A stretch of 64,000 nt of DNA, taken from the NCBI GenBank assembly GCA_017963805.1, contig JAGCTE010000071.1, positions 1 to 64,000 of the forward strand. The letters are read 5' to 3'. How positions within the stretch are numbered: the stretch's first letter is position 1; every line of letters begins with the position of its first letter. This DNA is from a bacterium. Its GTDB lineage: Bacteria; Auribacterota; UBA3054. Below are positions 8,679-17,394 of this stretch, one piece after another. The position numbers and the translations under genes were made by a program. The notes beneath the pieces are model-generated. The model did no database searches and was not told the origin of the DNA. It was given only the letters and a program-made list of their open reading frames with translations.

Positions 8679-10061
8679 CTAGAAGGAAGTGTTGGCTAAG
8701 GTTATGGGAACTTTTTCTATGCAGGTGAAGCGCGGGGTCAGCATCGCTTCGGGATGCCTTCTGCCGTAAAGACCGGTTAGGTTGAGGGCAGCCCTTCTCT
8801 GCGAGATCCACTTGATGTTGGCGAAGAGGTCTTTCAGAGAGGCCGAGAAGCGCATGTTGTAGGGGACGGCGATCGAGCCGTCCTTCTTCAGGTAGAGCGC
8901 GCCGAAACGGGTGGAACCGGTCACGATGCCCTTGGCGGCGTTCACAATGCCCATGTAATGCAGATACGGTATGTAGAGTATGTCTTTTTCCCTCGGGGCC
9001 GTCAAAAGGTCGCCGAGCGTGTTTATGGGCGTGTTGCCGGAGCCGATGGCGATAGACATGCTGGGAACGTCGTGTCCGGTCGGTTCGCCGCCGAATTCTT
9101 CCACGGTCTCCTTGTCCCAGAAAAAGTTCTGGAAGACGCCTTCTTTGATCAGCGGGAAGGCCTGGCGTTCGATGCCGCTGGCGTCGAACGCGTAGGGGTA
9201 AGTGTCGGAGAAGGATGGATCGTCGACCACGGTCAGAAGCGGGCTGAATACTTGCTTGCCGATGTCGTCTTCCTTCAGGAAGCTCATGTCGTGCTTGAGG
9301 CTTCTTCCGTTGAAGCCGATCCAGCCGAAGTAATTCATGAGGTTGGCTATGGCGTCTCTGCCGAAGACGACTTCGTATTCGCCGACGGGAACGCTCATGC
9401 GCTCCTTGTTTTTGTACTGCTCCAAGAGAAGCGCGAACTCTTCCCTCAGCTCCTCGGGAGCGAACTGGCTGAACTTAACGGCGGATTGCGAGGACTGTAT
9501 CTCCCATTTCTCCTTGTCGTTCGTTATGACGAGCTCCATGTTCGCGTCCGTCCCGGCGTGGTAGAGCAAATTGTTGTTAAGCGTGTTTGCGCGCGCTTCG
9601 TAGACGGCGCCGCTGCTTACCATGCCGGCAAGCGTGAGGCCGTCGCCTAGAAGATCGTCCGTCGCTTGTCCTACGAGGTCGAGGGCGTCGGAAGTTGTCA
9701 TGTTCTCGATGCGCTGGTCGAAGTTGCAGTCGTCCGGGAGTCTTTCCGGAAGAATGGGGATCTTGCGTTCGAAGCTGACGGGGACGGCGAATTTGGCTAT
9801 CTCGGCGGCTCTTAAGAGCGCGATCTTCATGCCGTCGATGTCTTTTGGCGAAGAGGTGGTGGAAAACGAACCTCTGGCGCGCCCTAAGGTGACGTCCACG
9901 TCCAAAGAGAAAGTGTCCTCGTTGGTGTTGGCGGAAACGCCGGAATTGGCGAAGCGGACAAGTTTGGAAACGCCGCGGTGGAAGGTGAATTCCGCCGCGA
10001 TGTTGCGTTCGCGGGCGAAATTGCGGAGTTCATTGGCTGCGGCGGCGAATGTTTCTTTCAT
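8679..10061 (-). CDS. tldE: TldE/PmbA-type metalloprotease partner
   Basis: Non-catalytic partner of TldD in the TldD/TldE heterodimer, which cleaves small unfolded peptides such as modified-peptide leaders. The 460-residue protein has the PmbA fold landmarks (FHRGVSKLVRFANSGVSANTNEDTFSLDV; GSTRFGALYLKKDG near the end) but lacks a HExxxH motif, which separates it from the upstream paralogue. AAGGAGA lies 8 nt before the ATG. It is 14 nt downstream of tldD and 9 nt upstream of tatA, so it sits mid-operon. Confidence 0.88.
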   Translation of the reverse strand: MKETFAAAANELRNFARERNIAAEFTFHRGVSKLVRFANSGVSANTNEDTFSLDVDVTLGRARGSFSTTSSPKDIDGMKIALLRAAEIAKFAVPVSFERKIPILPERLPDDCNFDQRIENMTTSDALDLVGQATDDLLGDGLTLAGMVSSGAVYEARANTLNNNLLYHAGTDANMELVITNDKEKWEIQSSQSAVKFSQFAPEELREEFALLLEQYKNKERMSVPVGEYEVVFGRDAIANLMNYFGWIGFNGRSLKHDMSFLKEDDIGKQVFSPLLTVVDDPSFSDTYPYAFDASGIERQAFPLIKEGVFQNFFWDKETVEEFGGEPTGHDVPSMSIAIGSGNTPINTLGDLLTAPREKDILYIPYLHYMGIVNAAKGIVTGSTRFGALYLKKDGSIAVPYNMRFSASLKDLFANIKWISQRRAALNLTGLYGRRHPEAMLTPRFTCIEKVPITLANTSF

Positions 10062-10075
10062 ATCACTAAATCTCC

Positions 10076-11551
10076 TTATAGACCGATTTGTACGTTGTCG
10101 AAGCGGCAGACTGGAACCAAGTGTCCGAGACGCATGACCTGGCTGGGCAGTCCCTTTCCACAGTTGGCGACCTGGACCAGTTCGCAGGTCGAGGCGTTGC
10201 CGACGGCTGACATGGAGCGCCAGAAGGGAAGCGTCGGGCTGGAGTAGGTGGGATTACGGACGATGCCCGTTATGGCGCCGTCCTCAACGAGCCAGCCTAT
10301 CTCGCAGGCGAAGTGGAACTGCTCCCTGTTGGAGCCGATGGACCAGGAGCGGTCGCCGTCCATGATTATGCCTTTCTTGGTGGATCTCACGATGTCTTCC
10401 AGCGTGCCGTCCGTGCCGGGAAGGATGTTGATGTTCGTCATGCGCTCGATAGGGGGCCTTGTGAAGTCGGTGGCGCGGTTAGAGGCGCCGGACTTCTCAA
10501 AGATGATCATGCCGGCCTTCTCGTTGGCTTCCGTAATGGTCTGGCGCGAGGTCAGGGCGCTCTGGAGAATGCCGTTTTTAATGAGCGTGACGTTCTGGCA
10601 GGGGACGCCGTCGTCGTCGAAACCGAAAGAGCCGGGGGAGTTGGGAAGCGTCGCGTCGGCCGCCACGTTCATCTTGTCGGAGCCGTAGCGCAGGTTGCCG
10701 AAGTCCTCCAGCCTTACGAAGGAACCGCCGGCGAAGGAGAGCTCGTAACCCAATATGCGGTCTAGTTCCAGGGCGTGGCCGACGACTTCGTGCGTCTGCA
10801 AAAACATGATGCCGGGCTTAAGGATGACCGAGCGCACGTCTTTCGGGCAAACGGGAGCGTTTAGGACGGACTCAAGCTCGTTGACTATCCTTTCCGCGTG
10901 GTTGAGGAAGCATTTGGGATCTCTCAGAAGTTCCCAGCCCCTGGTGCCGTTGGGGTCAAGCGTAAGATGGTAGGTGCGCTCCTGGCTCAAGCCATCGACG
11001 TCTATGCCCACCACGCGCATCCCAGCGAAGATGTCGACGATCTCGCGGACGCCGTAGGAGCCTTCGCTGTCGAGGAAGTGGATCTGGCGGTGTTCGGATT
11101 CGTAGCTCAAAAAGCGCTGCTTTACGAAATCCTTCCTAAGCTTTTCATCCACGCTTTTGAAGAACTCGATCTTCTCCTTCAGGGGAATGTCGAAGGGGTC
11201 TATCTTGCAGGGGGATTTGAAGCGGACGTTATCGAGCACGTCCCTGGGAGCGAGGGAAACCGGGCGCTCAAGGCATTTGGCGGCTTCCTTGGCGGATCTT
11301 AGGGCCCTTTGGAAGGTGGCGTCAAGGTCGCCAAGCGAGGAGGCGGAGGCGAATCCCCAGGCGCCGTCGGCAAGGACTCTGACGCCGAGGCCGAATTTCG
11401 AGTTCTGCTCGCAGCCTCTCAGTTCGCCCTGCAAAAAGAAAAGCGACTCGGATTCGTCGTAATCGTGGAAACGAACGTCGGCGTAATCGGCGCCGGACTC
11501 TTTCAAGCGCGCGAGCTGGTCGCGCAGGAGGGGAAGGTAAACGCTGTTCAT
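10076..11551 (-). CDS. tldD: TldD metalloprotease
   Basis: Zinc-dependent peptidase subunit of the TldD/TldE complex. The catalytic segment MFLQTHEVVGHALELDRILG contains HEVVGH (HExxxH), the zinc motif of this family, at about residue 255. It ends with a Cys/Gly-rich segment of TldD type. Its 491 residues match the family. It is the first gene of an operon with tldE, tatA and tatC, headed by a near-consensus promoter. The pairing with tat genes may be physiological (maturation of exported peptides) or incidental. Confidence 0.92.
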   Translation of the reverse strand: MNSVYLPLLRDQLARLKESGADYADVRFHDYDESESLFFLQGELRGCEQNSKFGLGVRVLADGAWGFASASSLGDLDATFQRALRSAKEAAKCLERPVSLAPRDVLDNVRFKSPCKIDPFDIPLKEKIEFFKSVDEKLRKDFVKQRFLSYESEHRQIHFLDSEGSYGVREIVDIFAGMRVVGIDVDGLSQERTYHLTLDPNGTRGWELLRDPKCFLNHAERIVNELESVLNAPVCPKDVRSVILKPGIMFLQTHEVVGHALELDRILGYELSFAGGSFVRLEDFGNLRYGSDKMNVAADATLPNSPGSFGFDDDGVPCQNVTLIKNGILQSALTSRQTITEANEKAGMIIFEKSGASNRATDFTRPPIERMTNINILPGTDGTLEDIVRSTKKGIIMDGDRSWSIGSNREQFHFACEIGWLVEDGAITGIVRNPTYSSPTLPFWRSMSAVGNASTCELVQVANCGKGLPSQVMRLGHLVPVCRFDNVQIGL

Positions 11552-11588
11552 AGATCCTTAATGATGTAAGTTTAATAATCTTACTTTA

Positions 11589-11617
11589 ATTTTACTCATA
11601 TCGCGCCTTTTTGTCAA
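11589..11617 (-). promoter_or_regulatory. Promoter of the tldD-tldE-tatA-tatC operon
   Basis: On the minus strand TTGACA, 17-nt spacer, TAAAAT: the best match to a housekeeping sigma-70 promoter in the window. The leader is about 30 nt and has an AAGGA ribosome site. Confidence 0.8.
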
Positions 11618-11649
11618 AGCGGCGGCGGCTTAAAAAGCGGGTCTTAGAT

Positions 11650-11660
11650 TTTGCTATAAT
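11650..11660 (+). promoter_or_regulatory. Leaderless-type promoter of the UvrD-like helicase
   Basis: TTTTGC-TATAAT (extended -10; TATAAT at 11655-11660) ends 7 nt before the ATG at 11668, so transcription should begin at or next to the start codon. No Shine-Dalgarno site and no -35 are visible. Confidence 0.6.
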
Positions 11661-11667
11661 TCTCCCC

Positions 11668-13677
11668 ATGAGCGTTGATCTGAGAGGATTGAATTCCCGG
11701 CAGCGGGAAGCGGCCGAGGCCATAGAAGGGCCCGTTCTGGTGCTTTCCGGAGCGGGCACCGGCAAGACCAGGACGATCACTTACAGAATAGCCAATATGC
11801 TTAAGCACGGCATCGCTCCCGGAAACATCCTGGCCGTGACTTTCACAAACAAAGCTGCCGCGGAAATGGCGGAAAGAATAAGGTCTCTGGCGGGGGAGGC
11901 GGCCAAAGAGATGCAGATCTCGACTTTCCACAGCCTCGGCTTGAAGATCATAAGAGAGAACACGGATTATTTCGAGCTTCCCTCCGCTTTCACCATTTAC
12001 GACACCGCGGACCAGGTGGCGGTCGCGAGGAAAGGTCTTAGGGAGCTGAAAGTTCCCAACAAGAAATTCGACCCGGAGAAGATACTTTGGCAGATGAACA
12101 GCGCGAGGACGGTCGATTACGGAAAGATCGCGCCGGAGTGCCAGGACCCCGACGACGCCTGGGCCATTCAGCACCTGTGGCCCTATTATCGCGAGGCTCT
12201 GAAAAAATGCGGGGCGGTCGACTTCGAGGATCTGCTTTTCCTGCCCTTGCAGCTCTTCAAGGCAAGGAAGGATATCTTAGCGAAATATCAGGAGCGTTTT
12301 AAGTACGCCCTGGTGGACGAATACCAGGACACGAACGAGGCGCAGTTCGAGCTTATGCGTCTTCTGACCATAAAGAGCAGGAACCTCTGCGCGGTCGGCG
12401 ACGACGACCAGTCCATTTACGGCTGGCGCGGCGCGGTCATAAGGAACATCTTGGATTTCGAGAAGAATTACAAGGAAGCCAAAGTCATAAGGCTTGAGGA
12501 GAATTACCGTTCGACGCAGACGATCCTGGACGCCGCCAACTGCGTCATTAAAAACAACAAGTTCAGGAAAGCGAAGAGACTTTTCACCGGCAACGGCCGC
12601 GGGGAGAAAGTCAAGCTCTACTGCGCCGAGAACGAGGAGTCGGAGTGCGCGAGGTTAACGGAGCTGATCATTGATCTTCACGCGAAGAAAGTTCCTTTCG
12701 GCGACATCGCCATACTTATGCGCACCAACACGCAGTCGATGCGCTACGAGGAGGCCTTGCGCAGGGCAAGGATACCTTACGTTTTGAAAGGCAATCTAAG
12801 TTTCCTGGACCGCAAGGAAATGCGGGACTTTTTGGGCTACCTTAAGCTGATGGTCAACACGCTCGACGAAGAAGCAATAATGCGCGTCATCAACATCCCG
12901 AAAAGGAAGATCGGCGCGACCAGTTTGAAAAAGCTTTCCGATTTCGCCGGCAGCAACAACTGGGACCTCTACACCGCGCTGGGCCATATAGAGGAATGCA
13001 AGGAAATAAAAGGCCAGACTAGAGAGGCGATGAAAGCGTTCCATGACCTGGTCGAGCGCTACCGCGGACTTGTCAGGCCGGGCAACTACGCGCGTTTCGT
13101 CAGAGACCTCTGGGAGGATCTCAATTACGAGCAGGAGATCAGCGAATTAGAGACTGCTGACAGGGAGGAGCGCCTTGGGAACGTCAGCCAGCTTATAGAG
13201 AGCATAAGCTACTTCGAAAGGGAGAATCCCAATTCCGGCCTGGACGATTACCTCCAGCAGCTGCACTTGCAGGAAGAGGACGAGGAAGATGACGACGACA
13301 AGGATATGTTGGACAAGAACAAGGTCAAGATGATGACCATCCATTCCAGCAAAGGCCTGGAGTTCCCTTATGTCTTCATCGTCGGAGTGAACGACGGCAT
13401 ACTGCCTCACGAGCGCTCGGTCACGGAAGGCAACCTTGAGGAAGAGCGCCGGCTTTTCTACGTCGCCATAACCAGGGCGAAAAAAGATCTATTCCTCCTC
13501 TATCCAGCCGAAAAGACGCGCTACGGCGTTACGGAAGCCTGCGAAAAGTCGCGCTTCATAGAAGAGATCGACGAAGATCTGCTCGAAACTTATGACGAGA
13601 CCGTTCCCAATGAAGTGACGGACGAAGAAGAAGATCAGATCTTCGCGAAATTGAAAGGCATGTTCGATAAAAAATAG
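11668..13677 (+). CDS. UvrD/Rep/PcrA-family superfamily 1 DNA helicase
   Basis: 669-residue ATP-dependent 3'-5' helicase for repair or replication-fork restart. Motifs in order: Q motif LNSRQREAAEA, Walker A SGAGTGKTRTI, motif Ia TFTNKAAAEM, motif II VDEYQDTN, motif III GDDDQSIYGWRGA, motif IV LEENYRSTQTILDAAN, motif V MTIHSSKGLEF, motif VI RRLFYVAITRAKKDL. There is an acidic stretch EEDEEDDDDKD at about 550, before motif V. Start ATG 11668 was chosen because the upstream in-frame start at 11611 lies ahead of the -10 box. Rep, PcrA and UvrD cannot be told apart with certainty; the length is closest to Rep. Confidence 0.93.
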   Translation: MSVDLRGLNSRQREAAEAIEGPVLVLSGAGTGKTRTITYRIANMLKHGIAPGNILAVTFTNKAAAEMAERIRSLAGEAAKEMQISTFHSLGLKIIRENTDYFELPSAFTIYDTADQVAVARKGLRELKVPNKKFDPEKILWQMNSARTVDYGKIAPECQDPDDAWAIQHLWPYYREALKKCGAVDFEDLLFLPLQLFKARKDILAKYQERFKYALVDEYQDTNEAQFELMRLLTIKSRNLCAVGDDDQSIYGWRGAVIRNILDFEKNYKEAKVIRLEENYRSTQTILDAANCVIKNNKFRKAKRLFTGNGRGEKVKLYCAENEESECARLTELIIDLHAKKVPFGDIAILMRTNTQSMRYEEALRRARIPYVLKGNLSFLDRKEMRDFLGYLKLMVNTLDEEAIMRVINIPKRKIGATSLKKLSDFAGSNNWDLYTALGHIEECKEIKGQTREAMKAFHDLVERYRGLVRPGNYARFVRDLWEDLNYEQEISELETADREERLGNVSQLIESISYFERENPNSGLDDYLQQLHLQEEDEEDDDDKDMLDKNKVKMMTIHSSKGLEFPYVFIVGVNDGILPHERSVTEGNLEEERRLFYVAITRAKKDLFLLYPAEKTRYGVTEACEKSRFIEEIDEDLLETYDETVPNEVTDEEEDQIFAKLKGMFDKK

Positions 13678-13689
13678 CCGATTATCGGC
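13669..13689 (-). terminator. Terminator over the stop codon of the glycosyltransferase gene
   Basis: GCCGAT-T-ATCGGC palindrome (13677-13689) followed on the minus strand by TATTTTTTA. It includes both convergent stop codons, making this a very tight tail-to-tail junction. Confidence 0.6.
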
Positions 13690-14899
13690 AGATGCCTTGC
13701 AGCGCTTCGGATAAAATGGCGGTCGTGTTCTCGGAAGAGAAGAAGGAAGACTCCTCTTCAGTATAGCGGTAGGCTTTCAGATCCGGATCTTTTTCCCACG
13801 TCTTCGCGAGCGTTTCCAATTTTTCCGCGATGTCGTTGACGTCCGACTGCTCGGCGGTCAGCCCGTGAAGTTTTTCAACGTACCGTGAGGTCGGGCTTCC
13901 CTTGTCGGAAACGGCCAGTATCGGTTTTCCGGAACCGACGTAGTCCGGAAGCTTTGAAAGCAGGGAGTTTTTCACGACGTCGATGGAGAAAAGCGCGTTT
14001 GCTTTCTTCATCCATCCGAGGCTCTCGAGGTAGGGGACTTTCGGCACAAAATCAAGATTCTCTTCCAAACCGAGCGCTTTCGCTTCGCTTTGGTATTTCC
14101 TGGGATCGAGTCCTACGAAGTGCGCGACGATTTGTGAACGAAATCTCGGTTCCTTGTCAAAGAAAATTTTGAGAGCTTGGAAAAAGTTGAGGGGATTGTG
14201 CCTGCCGTAGAAACAGCCGACATGGACAAGATGAAGCTTGTCGGTAAAAGGTTCGGCTTCGGGATAGAGGGCTTTATCAAAGCAGTGGGGGACGGTGAGG
14301 CCTTTCTTCTGAATGTCCTTGGAATATTTGCCGAGAACAAGTTTCTGAGCCGCTTCCGTCGTGAAGCAGAGCTTGTCCGCCAATTCCGCAACTGATCGCT
14401 CCTGCGCGCGGTTCACGGCGGAGATTGGCCAGATCCTTCTGTGGTAGGCGTTGTCCACCCAGGGATCGCTGAAATGGGCCAGCCAGGGAAGATCTGAAAA
14501 CTTCTTAACTTCCTTTGCCAAAAGATGGCTCGACCATTGCAGCCCGAAGGAAGCCACGCAGTCGAAGCTTTCTTTCTCCAAGAGTTTTTTCAGTGCAGCT
14601 TTTCCCGCGCAGCGCCAGGCGTACTTGTCGTCCGGCATGCCGAGGGAAAGACTGGCGGTCGCGTTGGAGAAGAACCAGTTCTCGAAAGTGTAGCCCGGAA
14701 TAAGCTTTATCCTTTTGTCCAGTTTTTCAGAAAGGGCCGGATCGAGCTTGTCTTTCAAAAGCTTGGGATCGGCCGTGTAGACCGTTAGGTCCCAGCCGGC
14801 TTTTGAAAGGGCGTTGGCGGTCTTAAGGAGCTGCAATGACCGCGCCAGAAGCTGGGGCGGAAAGATGAAGGAGACTATCAAAAGCCTTTTATTCGGCAT
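13682..14899 (-). CDS. Glycosyltransferase, GT4-like
   Basis: 405-residue cytoplasmic or membrane-associated GT-B glycosyltransferase. The N-terminus KRLLIVSFIFPPQLLARSLQLLKTANALSKAGWDLTVYTA is the acceptor-domain Rossmann start; the C-terminal half carries HLVHVGCFYGRHNPLNFFQALKIF and a sugar-nucleotide region LFSIDVVKNSLLSKLPDYVGSGKPILA, matching the GT4 pattern where the usual E(x7)E is degenerate. The sugar and acceptor are unknown. It is last in the LysM-gcvT-YfhO-like unit and overlaps the preceding gene by 11 nt, suggesting a role in envelope glycan or surface polysaccharide assembly. Confidence 0.82.
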   Translation of the reverse strand: MPNKRLLIVSFIFPPQLLARSLQLLKTANALSKAGWDLTVYTADPKLLKDKLDPALSEKLDKRIKLIPGYTFENWFFSNATASLSLGMPDDKYAWRCAGKAALKKLLEKESFDCVASFGLQWSSHLLAKEVKKFSDLPWLAHFSDPWVDNAYHRRIWPISAVNRAQERSVAELADKLCFTTEAAQKLVLGKYSKDIQKKGLTVPHCFDKALYPEAEPFTDKLHLVHVGCFYGRHNPLNFFQALKIFFDKEPRFRSQIVAHFVGLDPRKYQSEAKALGLEENLDFVPKVPYLESLGWMKKANALFSIDVVKNSLLSKLPDYVGSGKPILAVSDKGSPTSRYVEKLHGLTAEQSDVNDIAEKLETLAKTWEKDPDLKAYRYTEEESSFFSSENTTAILSEALQGICR

Positions 14900-16163
14900 T
14901 CTTTTTGGGCAGCAAAAAAAGCGCTAAAGTTAAAAGGGACATTAAGGGCAAAATGATGATGTGCGAATAGTCGCAGATAACGGAGCTAAGGTCGCGCTTG
15001 GAGAAAACGAAAGTCACCTTGTGGCTTCCCTTGGGAACGGCGACCGCCTGCTGCATCAGGTTGCAGCGGACAACGCCGGCTTCGGCGCCGTCAACTTCAG
15101 CCTTCCAGCCTTCAAGCGGTTCGCAGACCAGAACAGCGTAGCCGGGGAAGTCGAAGGAGGTTTCAAGTTCGACTTTCTCCGGCGTGAAGTTAACCAAAGC
15201 AAGCGTGTTTGTGCCTTCGCCCCTTTCCAGCGGCTCGCCGGAATGGATAAGACAGACCGCCAGAGGATCAGTTTCCTTCCTGTTCATGACTTGAAGGGCG
15301 TCCTCGATCTTGGGGGTCAACACCGCGCTTTGCGGAGCGTAGAACCTCGGGAGAGTCTTCTTCAGCTCTCCGATGGTTTGGCGCTGCCCCTGGTAGCTGA
15401 AAGTGCCTATAGGTTCGTATTGAACGCCGAGGCTCTTCAGATAGCCTAACTCTTCGGCTCCTCCCAAAACATAGCGGACGTTGGCGTAGAGCAGGCGTTT
15501 CGGAATCTTAAGGTCTTCGCCGTAGAAGAAGGCTTTGCGCCAGACGCTCGGCCTGGAGTCGGCCGGCACGTCTATGGTCGGGATGTCGTAAAGCGGGAAA
15601 TACTCCGAGATCCAGGGATTGAAGAAAGCCTTGTTGACGGCGTGGACCCTGTAGAGCTTGTCGAGCTTCGCGAGCTTTTTGATGCCGTCCGGGCAGGAGA
15701 GGTCGCGGTAATCGGGAATGATGTAGCGCGTCGCGGTGTACAAGCCTTGGATGATCAGGACAGCGATGATAACGCCGAGAACGAAGGCTCGTTTTTCTTT
15801 TCCAATGCCGGATCCTGAGCGGAGAAGCAGAATGGCGGCGCCGACAATGATCAAGGCGACGCTGCCCCACAATACCGCCCTCGAGCGTTGGGCTACGATC
15901 AAGCCGAGCTTTCCGTCGGTCATCTGGGCGAGCTGACTGTCTATGGCGCTCTTCGGCACGCCGCGCTGCCTCAAGATCTGCACTTGGCTTTGGACCATGG
16001 GATTCTGATTGAGATCAGAGATCATCTCAGCTCTTTTGGAAGAGCCGAAGCTTCCGCTCACAACGGAGAGGAAGAGAAGCGTTCCCCAGAGCAGCAAGAC
16101 AAGCCAAAAGATCGCGAAAAGCTTGTCGCCGTTGCTTAATTTTTGCCAGAAGCGCTTAAGCAT
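14889..16163 (-). CDS. YfhO-like membrane protein, C-terminal half
   Basis: 424-residue protein with an N-terminal membrane helix (about 16-36), two more by about 150, a large extracytoplasmic domain, and a C-terminal anchor (VICDYSHIIILPLMSLLTLALFLL). The segment GWKAEVDGAEAGVVRCNLMQ...VAVPKGSHKVTFVF is the signature end domain of YfhO-family proteins (GWkayVDGk...vpaGkhtvef). The ATG lies within the end of the upstream gene (8-nt overlap ATGCTTAA). Together with that gene (412 residues) the pair adds up to about the length of a single YfhO protein, so it looks like a YfhO encoded in two pieces. Confidence 0.7.
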   Translation of the reverse strand: MLKRFWQKLSNGDKLFAIFWLVLLLWGTLLFLSVVSGSFGSSKRAEMISDLNQNPMVQSQVQILRQRGVPKSAIDSQLAQMTDGKLGLIVAQRSRAVLWGSVALIIVGAAILLLRSGSGIGKEKRAFVLGVIIAVLIIQGLYTATRYIIPDYRDLSCPDGIKKLAKLDKLYRVHAVNKAFFNPWISEYFPLYDIPTIDVPADSRPSVWRKAFFYGEDLKIPKRLLYANVRYVLGGAEELGYLKSLGVQYEPIGTFSYQGQRQTIGELKKTLPRFYAPQSAVLTPKIEDALQVMNRKETDPLAVCLIHSGEPLERGEGTNTLALVNFTPEKVELETSFDFPGYAVLVCEPLEGWKAEVDGAEAGVVRCNLMQQAVAVPKGSHKVTFVFSKRDLSSVICDYSHIIILPLMSLLTLALFLLPKKNAE

Positions 16164-17394
16164 GGCTTTCCTCCCTGCAGAGAATGGAGAAACCCGCGGC
16201 GCTCAAAAAGGAGAGAGCGAGCATTACGGGATAGAGGAACTTTATCGGGTTGCGCATGTCGCTCATCATCGGCAGATGATAGAAGAGCCTGTACGGCCCG
16301 AAGCCCGAAGCGGCCGTCGGCGAGACGTCGCAGTAGCGGCCGTAGGAAAGCAGAAGCCCAATGAAAGCCACTATCGTAAAGAAAAGCAACAATCCTTTTT
16401 CTTTCGCGAAGAAGAGCGAAGCGATGGCCAAAAGTGCCAGAAGCATTACGGCGGCGCCTTCCGCTTGCGTGTTCAGGGAGAAATTCTCCATGCCGCCCTT
16501 CGGATAGGAGAGGCTCTGCCCGATCTTTCCGTAGTAGGGCCCTTCCTCGTCCTGGTTGCCCCAGCCCATGATGCCCGGGAAGACTAGCGAACTGGTCTCC
16601 GTAACAGGCAGCGACCATTGCGTGGCCCAGTCCCATTTTTCCAAGGGGCTTTCCTTCGCTGCCTGCGCTTCCGTCTGGTTGGCGCTCTTGGAAATCCCCA
16701 GCACATAGAAAAAAGCGTGGGAGCCGAACGAGGCGAAGACAATGGCGGCAAGGAAAACGCCCAGGACTAGTTTGCCGAACTGCTTTTTCTCCCTTGTTTT
16801 CCAGAGCAGGAAGAGTCCGAAGAAGAAGAGCACTATAAGCATTATGAAGCCGATGTCGAATTGGTAGCGCAAAACCAGAGCGGAAAGGATGCCGCTCCAT
16901 ATGAGCGCAATGACGCTTCTTTTATTGAGCGCTCTCGCAAGCGCGAAGAGGTCGAATGAGAAGGCGGCCCACATCATGAACGTGCCGGCATGCCCTGAAA
17001 ACACGCAGGTGATGTAGTGTCCGGAGAAAAGCAAAGACAGCGCTCCGACAAAGGCCGGCAGCGCCGTGAAACCCATTTCCAGAAGGAAAAAGTAAAAGCC
17101 CAGCGCGGAAAGGAAGGCGCAAAGCGAAAAGACTACGGTGTTGTAAAAAGCGGGCGGCACGAACCTTCTTATGGGGGAATAGACCTCATAGTTGGCCGTG
17201 TGCCCGTTTCCCAGGTATCCGTCTTCCGACCACATGACGCCGTCCTGTTTGGCGGCTATCTGGGCTTTCCTTACGATCTGATGGTAAGGCGAATCGTTGG
17301 CCACAACGGGTCTCGGCGGCAGCAACACATTGTGAAAGACTGCCGCCGTGACGCAAAGGAGGCCGAAGATCGAGAGAAGATGTTTGCGCATCAA
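16156..17394 (-). CDS. YfhO-like polytopic membrane protein, N-terminal half (GT-C-like)
   Basis: 412-residue protein with about ten membrane segments. Features typical of GT-C/YfhO proteins: an early membrane helix, the extracytoplasmic SPYHQIVRKAQIAAKQDG and WSEDGYLGNGHTANYEVYSP loop, GALSLLFSGHYITCVFSGH, and FLYPVMLALSFLSAAGFSIL at the end. YfhO of Firmicutes helps transfer sugars to lipoteichoic acid. Here the likely role is membrane sugar transfer or flipping with the adjacent glycosyltransferase (inference). It overlaps gcvT by 4 nt and the C-terminal-half gene by 8 nt. Confidence 0.7.
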   Translation of the reverse strand: MMRKHLLSIFGLLCVTAAVFHNVLLPPRPVVANDSPYHQIVRKAQIAAKQDGVMWSEDGYLGNGHTANYEVYSPIRRFVPPAFYNTVVFSLCAFLSALGFYFFLLEMGFTALPAFVGALSLLFSGHYITCVFSGHAGTFMMWAAFSFDLFALARALNKRSVIALIWSGILSALVLRYQFDIGFIMLIVLFFFGLFLLWKTREKKQFGKLVLGVFLAAIVFASFGSHAFFYVLGISKSANQTEAQAAKESPLEKWDWATQWSLPVTETSSLVFPGIMGWGNQDEEGPYYGKIGQSLSYPKGGMENFSLNTQAEGAAVMLLALLAIASLFFAKEKGLLLFFTIVAFIGLLLSYGRYCDVSPTAASGFGPYRLFYHLPMMSDMRNPIKFLYPVMLALSFLSAAGFSILCREESHA

